A DNA stretch of 18,439 nucleotides, taken from the NCBI GenBank assembly GCA_945886995.1, contig CAMCZJ010000033.1, forward strand, positions 1 through 18,439. Direction: 5' to 3'. The position numbers and the translations under genes are program-made. This DNA comes from Asaia bogorensis (lineage in GTDB: Bacteria; Pseudomonadota; Alphaproteobacteria; Acetobacterales; Acetobacteraceae). The notes beneath the pieces were generated by a model, which made no database searches, was not told the DNA's origin, and worked only from the letters and a program-made list of their open reading frames with translations. The stretch's first letter is position 1, and the number at the start of each line of letters is the position of its first letter. This document shows, piece by piece, positions 7,425-15,310 of this stretch.

Positions 7425-7955
7425 ATGTCATTCAAACTCATTTCTGATAACTATAGACAGCAAAATGAGATCTTGCACCAAACCACGCATTATGGGGTTA
7501 CTGCGCCCCGTTATGCTCGTAAGATAAAAGCAATGGCAAGGCGCTTGGATGCAAAAAATATATTGGATTATGGAAGTGGCAAGCGACGTCATGTCGAGAA
7601 AATGTTTTGGTTCAAGAAAGTCGAGTCATATGATCCGTGTGTACCCGACTTAAGTGCTGCGCCGCGACCGGCTGATTTTCTGGTTTGTTGTGATGTATTG
7701 GAGCACATAGAACCGGACTGTCTCGACGATGTACTTTCACACATGGAAAGCCTTGCTCAACGCGGCGTTTTCCTGAGTATATCGACAAGGAAAGCGAACA
7801 AGATTTTGCCTGATGGTCGAAACGCACATCTGATAGTTGAAGGGGCTGATTTTTGGCTGCCATTATTAATGGCCCAGTGGAGGCTGGAACGCTTTGAGGC
7901 GTTTTCGGACGAAATTGTCTGTGAGATGAGAAGCCTCCCGAAACCGCAAGCGTAG
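7425..7955 (+). CDS. Small class I SAM-dependent methyltransferase
   Basis: A 176-residue protein. NILDYGSG (45-52) is motif I for SAM binding, an acidic SYDP stands near 68-71, and CCDVLEHIEPD (88-98) is the motif that follows the nucleotide pocket in type-11-like methyltransferases. The C-terminal segment with ILPDGRNAHL (127-136) resembles small methyltransferases found in polysaccharide loci. It may methylate a sugar or a lipid-linked intermediate; the substrate cannot be deduced. ATG at 7425 is chosen because GAGGA (7412-7416) lies eight bases before it; in-frame upstream starts at 7365 and 7410 are possible. The DNA is markedly AT-rich here (38% GC in the line at 7441). It lies 96 bases after the GT8-like gene, same strand. 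Confidence 0.8.
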   Translation: MSFKLISDNYRQQNEILHQTTHYGVTAPRYARKIKAMARRLDAKNILDYGSGKRRHVEKMFWFKKVESYDPCVPDLSAAPRPADFLVCCDVLEHIEPDCLDDVLSHMESLAQRGVFLSISTRKANKILPDGRNAHLIVEGADFWLPLLMAQWRLERFEAFSDEIVCEMRSLPKPQA

Positions 7956-8070
7956 ATAAGGAAGTTGAGGCGATATCTTGGCCTGAAGAGATCCCGAACA
8001 TGATCGATGTTTGTGGCATTAGGAGAACTCCCGTTTCATTTTCCCCTCATATCTTCCTTGGAAATGTCAC

Positions 8071-10587
8071 GTGATAACGTCTTCGATGCCTGGACCTCAG
8101 TTGCTATGTAGCATGGTACTTGGCTTCAAGGTGCAGAGCCTTTCAGAGAGCAGCGATAATGTCTGGTACAGAGCTTTTTACCCTGCGCTTCAGCTTAGCC
8201 GAGACGGCCATGATGTTCGCGTACTCGAAGATACTCCATCACCTGCGTTGATTGCCTCGCTTGACGCGCTGATTATCGTCAAGCCAACCAACCTTACAGA
8301 CCTTAAGGTAGCATTTCTGGCACATGAGGCTGGCACACCAGTCATTGTTGACCTCTGCGATGATATCTTTGTTCCATCCTACGGTCGGGGCCGTGGCGTG
8401 GAACAAGCGATATGCACGGCCGTTCTGAACATCGCGTCGGTTGCCGTCACCACGGGGCCAGTACTCGCTGCCAAGGTCCGGAAGATGGTCCAACACAATG
8501 TACCCGTGGTAGAAATCCCCGACCCCGTCGAGAGTGAGGCTGAAAATGCCGCCATCCGCCGCTCGTTTAGGGCAACGCTTCGACGCGCAGAACTACGTCG
8601 CATTTTTGGGAAATGCCGACGCTATACCTCCTCCCTGAAGAAATTCTTGATCAGTGCGCTACCCCAGGTGATTAGACGGACGCTACCTAAAGTCCGCATC
8701 ATCCTTCAGTATGGCTGGCACGCTAGGCATACCGTAGTCACAAGGCAGCCGCCAAAATTTCTATCGGAACAAGTATTTTTCAAACCAACAGTCGTAGCCA
8801 ATCAAGCGTTGGACAAATCCCGTGCCCAGCTGGATCAGGACCTGCATTTGCCACCCGCCGCAGGGCTGCCGCTGGGGCGGCCACGCAAGCGTATCATCTG
8901 GTTTGGCAATGCGGGCGCCGGGCATGGCGATTTCGGCTTGCCCAACCTCAACCTGATCAAGGAGCCCCTCGCAAGGGTCGCTGCGGTAGTACCCCTGGAG
9001 CTGATTGTTGTAAGCAATAACCGCAGCGAGTTTGAAAGAATCACCAAAGCCTGGCCCTTTCCCTGTATCTACCGGCCTTGGTCTCGCAAGACGATTTTTC
9101 GCGAATTGGATCAGGCGGATCTCTGTGTGATTCCGAATTCGAGGGATCAGTTCAGCCTTGCCAAATCGGCCAATCGCCACGCCCTCGCCCTCAGCAGGGG
9201 TATTCCGGTAGTTGCGACCAGTATTCCAGCAGCGCAGGCACTGAAGGAGTTTATGGTTCTGGATGACTGGGAAAACGGTATCCTTAGCTACCTGACTAAC
9301 GACGCACGGGCCAGGCGGGACGCGCTGGCCGGTCAGGAATATGTGCTGAAGCATTTTGGCCCTACTGCCATGGGCACCGCCTGGGAAGGCGTGCTTTCCG
9401 GTCTGGAAAAGCGCCAGGATAGCGTGATCCAGCCACCTGAAGCTGTACGCGTGCTTGCGTTCATGGATTTGTTGCAAGACCTTGATGTTCTGATGCCTGT
9501 GATGCAGGGATTGATGCGTGATCCTCGCTTTGACTTGAAGGTTTGCGTCACGGAATGGCTCGTCTCGGAATCACCGCGGGTGCTTCAGCAGCTTACATCG
9601 AATGGAATCGTCCCGCTCCTGGTCAGCCAAAAGGACGTAGTCGAAGGAACCGCGCCACACTTGTGTTTCGACGCTGTCTTGACCGCGGTGGAAAGCAACA
9701 ACCCTGCCCACCGCGTCTCATTCTCACTCGCGAAGCGGGCTGAAGCACTTGGGCAAAGATGCTTCACTTTTCAGCACGGCCTGGAGAACATCGGACTAAC
9801 CTATTTTGAAGCGCAGCCGGAAGGCGCGGCTCGGGTGCAATTCGCGTCATCCCGCATTTTTATTTGGGGCAAAGCGGAAGACCTACCTGCACAGGTTGCA
9901 CCGGATATTCGTACACGTTGTGTGGCTGTTGGGCGCCCAAGTTCCGCGCCACTCATTTTGCCAAACTTACCCATGAAGAACAGTTATAGAATAGTCGTCG
10001 GAGTTTTTGAAAATTTGCATTGGCAACGTTATTCAGCTGCTTATGTCGAATTTTTCTTGAAAGATTTATTCGCCGCAGTAAATTCGCATCGCGATGTACT
10101 GTTCCTGATAAAGCCGCATCACGCTGGAAGATGGACATCGGAACACTTGGCTGCACTAAAGGCGGCGCCGCCTAATCTGGTGCTGGCAAATCCGACCGAT
10201 CCCTTGTGGGAACCCTTTACCGCAAGCGCCATTCTTCAAATTGTGGATGGAGCGATCACTACACCTTCCACGGTGGCGCTTGATGCGGCTCTTGCGGGGA
10301 AGCCAGTCGCCGTTGCCGCTTATGGCTTGAGCCTATCTGCCTACTCACCATTGCCGCTTCTGCATGACGTCAACGATTGGAACGAGTTTATTGCATCATG
10401 CGGAACAGGGAAGAACGAAATGGTTGCGCGGAGCTTGGCCTTCAGGGACAGCAGTGTCTTGTCAGGCGATGCAATCCCACGCATTCTTCAAGCGATATTT
10501 TCGAGCACTCAGGTCCAAAATTGCGAGAATGAGCATATTGTTGATCGGAGCGCATCAGCCGGTATGGCTGCCAAGGCACGCAATTAA
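8071..10587 (+). CDS. Two-module glycosyltransferase: GT4-like N-terminal half fused to a CDP-glycerol transferase/capsule-synthesis-like half
   Basis: An 838-residue protein, unusually long, with two GT-B-like halves. Residues 15-430: an N-terminal Rossmann-like domain with NVWYRAFYPALQLSRDGHDV (30-49) and VDLCDDIF (93-100), then a nucleotide-binding domain beginning RIIWFGNAGAGHGDF and continuing to LCVIPNSRDQ and SRGIPVVAT, as in GT4 enzymes. Residues about 440-810: a second unit with TFQHGLENIG (near 566-575), IKPHH, and ITTPSTVALDAALAGKPVAV (about 727-746). The QHG turn and the late TPSTVALDAA stretch recall CDP-glycerol glycerophosphotransferases, capsule phosphotransferases and related GT-B enzymes. 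It may add two successive residues. The start is GTG at 8071 with a weak GGAAA before it; ATG at 8086 is possible. The 26 bases before the convergent gene contain no terminator. Confidence 0.75.
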   Translation: MITSSMPGPQLLCSMVLGFKVQSLSESSDNVWYRAFYPALQLSRDGHDVRVLEDTPSPALIASLDALIIVKPTNLTDLKVAFLAHEAGTPVIVDLCDDIFVPSYGRGRGVEQAICTAVLNIASVAVTTGPVLAAKVRKMVQHNVPVVEIPDPVESEAENAAIRRSFRATLRRAELRRIFGKCRRYTSSLKKFLISALPQVIRRTLPKVRIILQYGWHARHTVVTRQPPKFLSEQVFFKPTVVANQALDKSRAQLDQDLHLPPAAGLPLGRPRKRIIWFGNAGAGHGDFGLPNLNLIKEPLARVAAVVPLELIVVSNNRSEFERITKAWPFPCIYRPWSRKTIFRELDQADLCVIPNSRDQFSLAKSANRHALALSRGIPVVATSIPAAQALKEFMVLDDWENGILSYLTNDARARRDALAGQEYVLKHFGPTAMGTAWEGVLSGLEKRQDSVIQPPEAVRVLAFMDLLQDLDVLMPVMQGLMRDPRFDLKVCVTEWLVSESPRVLQQLTSNGIVPLLVSQKDVVEGTAPHLCFDAVLTAVESNNPAHRVSFSLAKRAEALGQRCFTFQHGLENIGLTYFEAQPEGAARVQFASSRIFIWGKAEDLPAQVAPDIRTRCVAVGRPSSAPLILPNLPMKNSYRIVVGVFENLHWQRYSAAYVEFFLKDLFAAVNSHRDVLFLIKPHHAGRWTSEHLAALKAAPPNLVLANPTDPLWEPFTASAILQIVDGAITTPSTVALDAALAGKPVAVAAYGLSLSAYSPLPLLHDVNDWNEFIASCGTGKNEMVARSLAFRDSSVLSGDAIPRILQAIFSSTQVQNCENEHIVDRSASAGMAAKARN

Positions 10588-10613
10588 GACGCGTTATCTG
10601 GACGAGTGCTGGT

Positions 10614-11519
10614 CTATCGGCTCGCAAAAAGCAATAATCGCGGGCCGTTCCGCTCCTGTTGTATGCGCGCAACGTCAATCTTGGAAAAACCAGCATCCTC
10701 CAGAATTTGAGTGATAGATCGGACTTCCAGCCATTTGGCATGGCTTGCCATACCAGAAAACGGGTCTTCCCGCCCACCCTCCTTATAACGGAAATACTTC
10801 CAAGTCCGCCCGCAGGATTGGTATTCCTGCAAGATGGCGTTCTCCGGCGCTACATGCGTGTCGAGCATGATTGTATCATTTACTCGATTAGCAAGAAAGT
10901 TCAGATGCGATACGGGATCTGTCAAATGGTAAAGTACTCCCACATGGTGGAGAACATCGCTTGTTATATCAATATTCTCCGGCAGGCATTCTTCCACATT
11001 CCACCTAAAGACAACTGGTGCCGTCTGCAACATCCCGCAACGTACAATTGTCTTGATGACATTTTCTATGCGGCTGTCACAAGCCAACACCCGGGCAGCT
11101 CGCGCTGCAAGCGCAGCTGTATGGATGCCTTCGAAGCAGCCGATCTCTAAAACCGATCGGTCGCGTAGCGGTATACGTCGATCTAGCTCTAGGATACGTG
11201 GGTCAGGTAAAGCCTGTGCTACCGCACGCTTACTGCCGGACCAGGCCCGCCCGAATCGACGCCCCTTACTGTCGACCAAAAAAGCTCCCCAGGGTAACAG
11301 GCGATTGAGACGTTCGAGTTCCTCATCCGGAAGCATGTCAATCATCTGCATATTGACTGTCCATTCAGGGGTGCCCGCCGAGACAACCTCCTTTTCATTG
11401 CTTTGTGGCAATGAATTAGATGGTGCCTGAATAGACAGTGGCAGGTCGCTAGCCGACCAGGAACCGGTGAATAATCTTCTCATTTTCTGGTAGAGACGTG
11501 TGGATAGATGACGGGGCAT
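10614..11519 (-). CDS. Class I SAM-dependent methyltransferase, CmoB/DUF1698-like
   Basis: A 301-residue protein from ATG at 11519. SVLEIGCFEGIHT (122-134) is the SAM-binding motif I, RVLACDSR (143-150) ends in the acidic strand, and SDVLHHVGVLYHLTDPVSHL (187-206) strongly recalls the MGVLYH-x-x-SP segment of CmoB, the tRNA wobble-uridine carboxymethyltransferase, and of its DUF1698 relatives. Location in a polysaccharide locus and low GC favour a sugar or lipid methyltransferase over true CmoB; that is inference. The frame stays open upstream to 11633, with another ATG at 11573. The 11519 start is chosen because the protein then begins MPRHLSTRLY; no clear ribosome binding site helps. It is the only minus-strand gene of the AT-rich section and converges on the 838-residue gene. 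Confidence 0.78.
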   Translation of the reverse strand: MPRHLSTRLYQKMRRLFTGSWSASDLPLSIQAPSNSLPQSNEKEVVSAGTPEWTVNMQMIDMLPDEELERLNRLLPWGAFLVDSKGRRFGRAWSGSKRAVAQALPDPRILELDRRIPLRDRSVLEIGCFEGIHTAALAARAARVLACDSRIENVIKTIVRCGMLQTAPVVFRWNVEECLPENIDITSDVLHHVGVLYHLTDPVSHLNFLANRVNDTIMLDTHVAPENAILQEYQSCGRTWKYFRYKEGGREDPFSGMASHAKWLEVRSITQILEDAGFSKIDVARIQQERNGPRLLLFASR

Positions 11520-11813
11520 GTCTGGATCTTTGGCAAAAATCTTTAAGTTTTTGATTACCACGCCGCGCCCCATTTGGCATAGAGTGGCAGATTGGTCAGG
11601 GGCGGGACATGAGCGAAGAACTGATCCAAACACTCCAATATGTTGTCAAATCGAGAATTTCATTCTTGGTGGGAACCGTACAAAATTCGCGCGTATCTTT
11701 TTCAGCGCCTTAAAACTACGCCGCTGCTAGCCCCATTGCCGGGTCATGCCCGGGGTTGACCACATCCATATCATTGGGCGTAAGAGACACAGTTCCGAGC
11801 GTCATCTCGCCCC
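11520..11813. other. Intergenic spacer between two minus-strand genes
   Basis: About 294 bases with no convincing gene beyond the possible N-terminal extension of the methyltransferase to 11633. On the minus strand a perfect TTGACA lies at 11649-11644, but no good -10 box follows at 16-18 bases, so a promoter is only hinted at. A palindromic segment sits at 11742-11761. GC rises at about 11740, marking the right edge of the AT-rich region. Confidence 0.5.
11742..11761. repeat. Short palindromic intergenic element
   Basis: GGTCA (11742-11746) and TGACC (11757-11761) form a perfect pair around the GC-rich core TGCCCGGGGT. Its wording resembles the GTCATGCCCGGG...GACC palindromes often found between genes in alphaproteobacteria, here degenerate. 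It could form a weak hairpin after the GT4 stop at 11814. Only one copy was seen in this window. Confidence 0.4.
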
Positions 11814-12926
11814 TCACACCCCCAACAAATCCAGCGTCCGCCCCACCACCTTCGCCTCATCAAACCGCTCCAGCGCGTGGGCGCGCCCGGCCTCACCCAT
11901 GCGCTTCCGCAGCGCTGGGGCGGTGGCTAGGCGCGAAAGCGCCTCGGCCAGGGGCGCAATGGTGGCAGGGGGCACCAGCAGCCCAGTCTCGTTCCCCACC
12001 ACCTGTTCGCGCGGGCCGCGGATATTGGTGGCCACCACGGGCAGGCCGGTCAGCATCGCCTCAATCACGCTCATGGGCAGGCCCTCGAAATGGGATGGCA
12101 GGCAGAATACATCCGCCGCCGCCAGCAGCCGCGCCACATCATGCCTATAGCCAAGCCGTTGCAGCCTTGGGCCAAGGGCTGCGGCGGCGCGGGCGAAATG
12201 GGGTTCCATATCCTCCCCATGGTCGGAAGCCAGACGCTCCCCCACCACCCAAAGCCGAGTATTCTCCGGCGCGGTTTCCATGGCGCGCAGCAATTCGGGG
12301 TAGCCCTTGTGGCGCACCAGGCGTGATACGGCGATGATCACGCAGTCATCGTCAGCCGCGCCCAATTCCGCACGCAAAGCGCGGCGCGCTTCGGGATCGG
12401 GATGGAAAGCCGCGGGGTCGCGCCCATTCAGAACGGCGATGGCATTGCGGTGGATGCCAAGCCGGCGTGCATCGGCGGCTTCTTCTTCGCTGACGGTCAG
12501 ATAAACATCCGTGATGCGCCCGGCAGCACGTTCAAGCTGAAGCGCCAAGGCGCGGCGCCACCAGGGGCCGGGCTGATTGAACAGAAAACCGTGGCAGGTA
12601 TAGGCAATGCGCGGCACGCCGGCTGACCGCGCCGCCGCGCGCCCAATCAAGCCGCTGATCGGCATATGCGCATGCACCAGGCCGCACCGCTCGCGCTTCA
12701 GAAAGTCGCGCACGGCCTTATAGGCGTGCCATTGCGCCCGCGGGTTCATGCTGCGCGCCATGGGCATGGGTTCAATGCGAAAACCCTCGGCGCGGGGGAT
12801 TTCAAGCAGGGGGCCTTCGGCGCATAGCCCCACAACCTCATGCCCGCGCGTGCGGGCGCCACGCATCAGCGGCAGAATGAAATGCCGCATGGCGAAATCC
12901 ACATTCGCGATGAAGCAGATTTTCAT
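11814..12926 (-). CDS. GT4-family glycosyltransferase
   Basis: A 370-residue retaining GT-B enzyme, cytosolic or peripherally membrane bound, that should add a sugar to a lipid-linked polysaccharide precursor. The N-terminal domain starts MKICFIANVDFAMRHFILPL, with VHAHMPISGLIGRAAA (84-99) and the TCHGF loop (110-114), all typical of capsule/O-antigen GT4 enzymes. The C-terminal domain has VSRLVRHKGYPELLRA (200-215), GYRHDV (259-264), and the EX7E motif in SHFEGLPMSVIEAM with Glu281 and Glu289, which contacts the donor. The start is ATG at 12926; the frame continues upstream for 77 codons but those lie inside the heparinase gene and look like shadow sequence. The gap to the heparinase stop is 16 bases, so it is probably the last gene of the rpe operon. 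GC is high, like the housekeeping genes to its right. Confidence 0.93.
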   Translation of the reverse strand: MKICFIANVDFAMRHFILPLMRGARTRGHEVVGLCAEGPLLEIPRAEGFRIEPMPMARSMNPRAQWHAYKAVRDFLKRERCGLVHAHMPISGLIGRAAARSAGVPRIAYTCHGFLFNQPGPWWRRALALQLERAAGRITDVYLTVSEEEAADARRLGIHRNAIAVLNGRDPAAFHPDPEARRALRAELGAADDDCVIIAVSRLVRHKGYPELLRAMETAPENTRLWVVGERLASDHGEDMEPHFARAAAALGPRLQRLGYRHDVARLLAAADVFCLPSHFEGLPMSVIEAMLTGLPVVATNIRGPREQVVGNETGLLVPPATIAPLAEALSRLATAPALRKRMGEAGRAHALERFDEAKVVGRTLDLLGV

Positions 12927-12942
12927 TGCAGGTTCAGCGCGC

Positions 12943-14601
12943 TCACGCGCTTGGGACAGGCGCCGCACCAGGCAGGCTGACCCGCGTGATCGCCCATTGC
13001 AGCGAAACCTCATTTTCTTCGGCATAGAGCACGATTTGCAGGCTGCGCCGTGCCTCACCGCCCAGATAAATGCTGTCTTCCAAGGCAACGCGCGCACCCT
13101 TGGCGCGTAGCTTCCAGCCCGCGCCGGAAGGCAGGCGCAGCAGCACGGCACTTTCATCCTGCAATAGATTGGCGGTCACGGCCGGGTGCAAATGAAACCG
13201 CGCGACGAAAATCGGCACCGGCGCATCGGGCGGCATTTCCAGCACATCCTCGCCCCGCAAATCATCGCCTGATTCCGCCAAATAAAGCCGCCGGCGATGC
13301 ACCGCGCTGAAGGGGCCGCGCCAGCCATCATGGCTCACTTCAAGCCATTGCGCGCCGGTGGCTTCCTGGCGTTCCACCTCAACCGTCTCAGGCTTGCGGC
13401 CAATGCCTTCGGGGCGGAGTTCGCTGGAATTGGTGTCAGACAGCACAAGCGTTGAATGGGCGGCGGTGGCGCGCAAGGCATCGCGCCAGCCTTCCTCACC
13501 CGCCGGTGCGGCGCCGCAATTCACTATCAGCCGATCCCGCCCGATAGACATTTCAAAGGAAAGCGTGCCGGCATGGGCGAAGCGGTCCGCGCCGCTTGGC
13601 AGGCCATCCGGCCCCGTGGTGGCCCCGCGCCCGCGCGGCGGCGGCCCGGCATCCATGATGATGACGGTGCGCCCGGCTTGCAGGCGCTGAAAGCCGGTTT
13701 CCGGCAATTCCAGCGCACCCCGCCCGCGCGCCTGACCTTGCGTCAGCACCAGATCAAGCAGGGCGGAGTTTTCCTCCCGCGCGCCATTGAAAAGCGCCAA
13801 GCAACCATCGCCATGGCGGAATAGCCTGAGCGCGGGGGCAGCACGGTCCAAAGCCGCCAGCAGATGGGGCGGCGCTTCCACGCCAATGCCATGCAGCAGG
13901 TTGCGGATTTCGATCAGGTCTTGCAGTGCCGCGAGCTGCTGCGCGGGTGAACGTTCCACATGCCCGCCATCGGGCAGGAATTGGCGTTCAATCTCGGCGG
14001 GCAGGAAGCGGATGGCGCGTTGCAGATAGGCGTCTTCTTCCAAGGCAACGGCGGCAGCAAGTGCGCCCTTCAACGCCACCAGCGCGCCGCGATGTTCTTC
14101 CTCAGCCGGCAGGGCGCCAACCAAATCGCGTGCATCCTGCGCAAGCCGCTGCATCACCTGGCGGCGGAAAACATCTTCCGCCGTGGCGGCGAAGAAATCC
14201 CAATGGCCGAGCCAGGCGGAAATGCGCGCGCCCGCCACTTCCGGCGCATCGGCAATGTCTTCTTCCCAGCCCGTTTGCAGCCAATCGGCTGTCAGTGCAC
14301 GGGCGCGCAGCCGTGCGGCATCGGTGCCGAGCGCCCGCAAATCCCGCATCCAGGCAAAGCCATGGGCAGAAGCGCGCCAAGCGGGGGAGGCACCTTGGCC
14401 CCCCCAGGGCTCATCGCCCTCGGCTGTCAGGCGCATGGGGCGGATGGTGCCGGCGAAATCGGCTTCTCCGCGCAACAAACGCGCGCCGCGGGCGGCATCG
14501 CCGGGCCAAAGATCGCGAAAGGGGCGGGAAGGGGCATCGGGCACGCGCACCGGGCGAAGCCGGGCCAGTTTCTGCCGGGCGCCGCGCAGCAGGTTGATCA
14601 T
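12943..14601 (-). CDS. Heparinase II/III-family protein
   Basis: A 552-residue protein. The N-terminal alpha-helical toroid-like part is Trp- and Arg-rich. DGGHVERSPAQQL (211-223) matches the DGGH-x-ERSP motif of this family, followed by the beta-rich heparinase II/III domain with GTLSFEMSIGRDRLIVNCG (345-363), TAAHSTLVLSD (379-389) and RFHLHP (468-473). The family includes polysaccharide lyases that cleave uronic-acid-containing glycans. No export signal is obvious, so the location and substrate are uncertain. ATG at 14601 overlaps the rpe stop in an ATGA, indicating translational coupling. An upstream ATG in the same frame at 14700 lies well inside rpe and is less likely. In many alphaproteobacteria a gene of this family sits beside purH; here a GT4 gene follows instead. 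Function as a lyase in this strain is an inference. Confidence 0.9.
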   Translation of the reverse strand: MINLLRGARQKLARLRPVRVPDAPSRPFRDLWPGDAARGARLLRGEADFAGTIRPMRLTAEGDEPWGGQGASPAWRASAHGFAWMRDLRALGTDAARLRARALTADWLQTGWEEDIADAPEVAGARISAWLGHWDFFAATAEDVFRRQVMQRLAQDARDLVGALPAEEEHRGALVALKGALAAAVALEEDAYLQRAIRFLPAEIERQFLPDGGHVERSPAQQLAALQDLIEIRNLLHGIGVEAPPHLLAALDRAAPALRLFRHGDGCLALFNGAREENSALLDLVLTQGQARGRGALELPETGFQRLQAGRTVIIMDAGPPPRGRGATTGPDGLPSGADRFAHAGTLSFEMSIGRDRLIVNCGAAPAGEEGWRDALRATAAHSTLVLSDTNSSELRPEGIGRKPETVEVERQEATGAQWLEVSHDGWRGPFSAVHRRRLYLAESGDDLRGEDVLEMPPDAPVPIFVARFHLHPAVTANLLQDESAVLLRLPSGAGWKLRAKGARVALEDSIYLGGEARRSLQIVLYAEENEVSLQWAITRVSLPGAAPVPSA

Positions 14602-15260
14602 GCCGCGCCCCCGCGCAGCGCGCGGATCGCCGCCGCGTAGTCTGGCGCGCCAAATACCGCCGTGCCAGCCACGAGCACATCGGCGCCGGCATTCAGGCAA
14701 AGCGGCGCGGTTTTGGCGGTGACGCCGCCATCCACCTGCAAGCGGATATCGCGGCCAGAGGCTTCAATCAGCCGGCGCAGTTTTTCGATTTTCGGTAATT
14801 GGCTTTCCAGGAAGCTTTGCCCGCCAAAGCCGGGATTGACCGACATCACCAGGATAAGGTCGCAAAGGTCCAGCACATGTTCGATGGTGGCGATGGGCGT
14901 TGCCGGGTTCAGCACCACGCCGGCTTTCTTGCCCAGGCCCCGAATGGTTTGCAGTGAGCGATGCAAATGGGCCCCCGCTTCGGGGTGGAGCGAGATCAAA
15001 TCCGCCCCGGCATCCGCGAAAGCCTGCAAATAGGGGTCAACTGGTGCAATCATCAGATGCACATCGAAGGGGATGGTCGTGTGGCGACGCAGCGCCTTGA
15101 TCAACCCCGGCCCGAAGGAGATATTCGGGACAAAATGCCCATCCATAATGTCCAGGTGCAGCCAATCCGCACCTGCTGCGGTGACGGCACGCACTTCTTC
15201 ACCGAGTTTGGCGAAATCGGCGGCCAGAAGCGACGGGGTGATGAGTGGCGGGGGATGCAC
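14598..15260 (-). CDS. rpe: Ribulose-phosphate 3-epimerase
   Basis: Cytosolic TIM-barrel enzyme interconverting D-ribulose 5-phosphate and D-xylulose 5-phosphate in the pentose phosphate pathway and, where present, the Calvin cycle. With 220 residues it has the family length. Ligands are visible: Ser10 in ITPSLLAADF, His35 and Asp37 in HLDIMDGHFVPN (35-46), His68 in FDVHLM, and Asp177 in VDGGV; the phosphate loop is MSVNPGFGGQSF (139-150). The start is GTG at 15260 because AAGGG lies just upstream and the protein then has normal length; an ATG-like start at 15296 would add 12 unconserved residues. The stop overlaps the heparinase ATG by four bases. The TehB-like methyltransferase gene ends 50 bases upstream, so one transcript may include both. 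Confidence 0.97.
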   Translation of the reverse strand: MHPPPLITPSLLAADFAKLGEEVRAVTAAGADWLHLDIMDGHFVPNISFGPGLIKALRRHTTIPFDVHLMIAPVDPYLQAFADAGADLISLHPEAGAHLHRSLQTIRGLGKKAGVVLNPATPIATIEHVLDLCDLILVMSVNPGFGGQSFLESQLPKIEKLRRLIEASGRDIRLQVDGGVTAKTAPLCLNAGADVLVAGTAVFGAPDYAAAIRALRGGAA

Positions 15261-15310
15261 GATTCCCTTTCTAACCCTCAGCCCTTGTGGGGACAACCAC
15301 TTACTAGGCT

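Noticed and set aside
8761..9477. 238-codon minus-strand frame
   Set aside because: Antisense to the 838-residue glycosyltransferase; no recognisable domain or ribosome binding site.
12927..13157. 77-codon N-terminal extension of the GT4 frame
   Set aside because: It overlaps the heparinase gene and has an arginine- and cysteine-rich composition; the GT4 domain begins exactly at MKICF from 12926.
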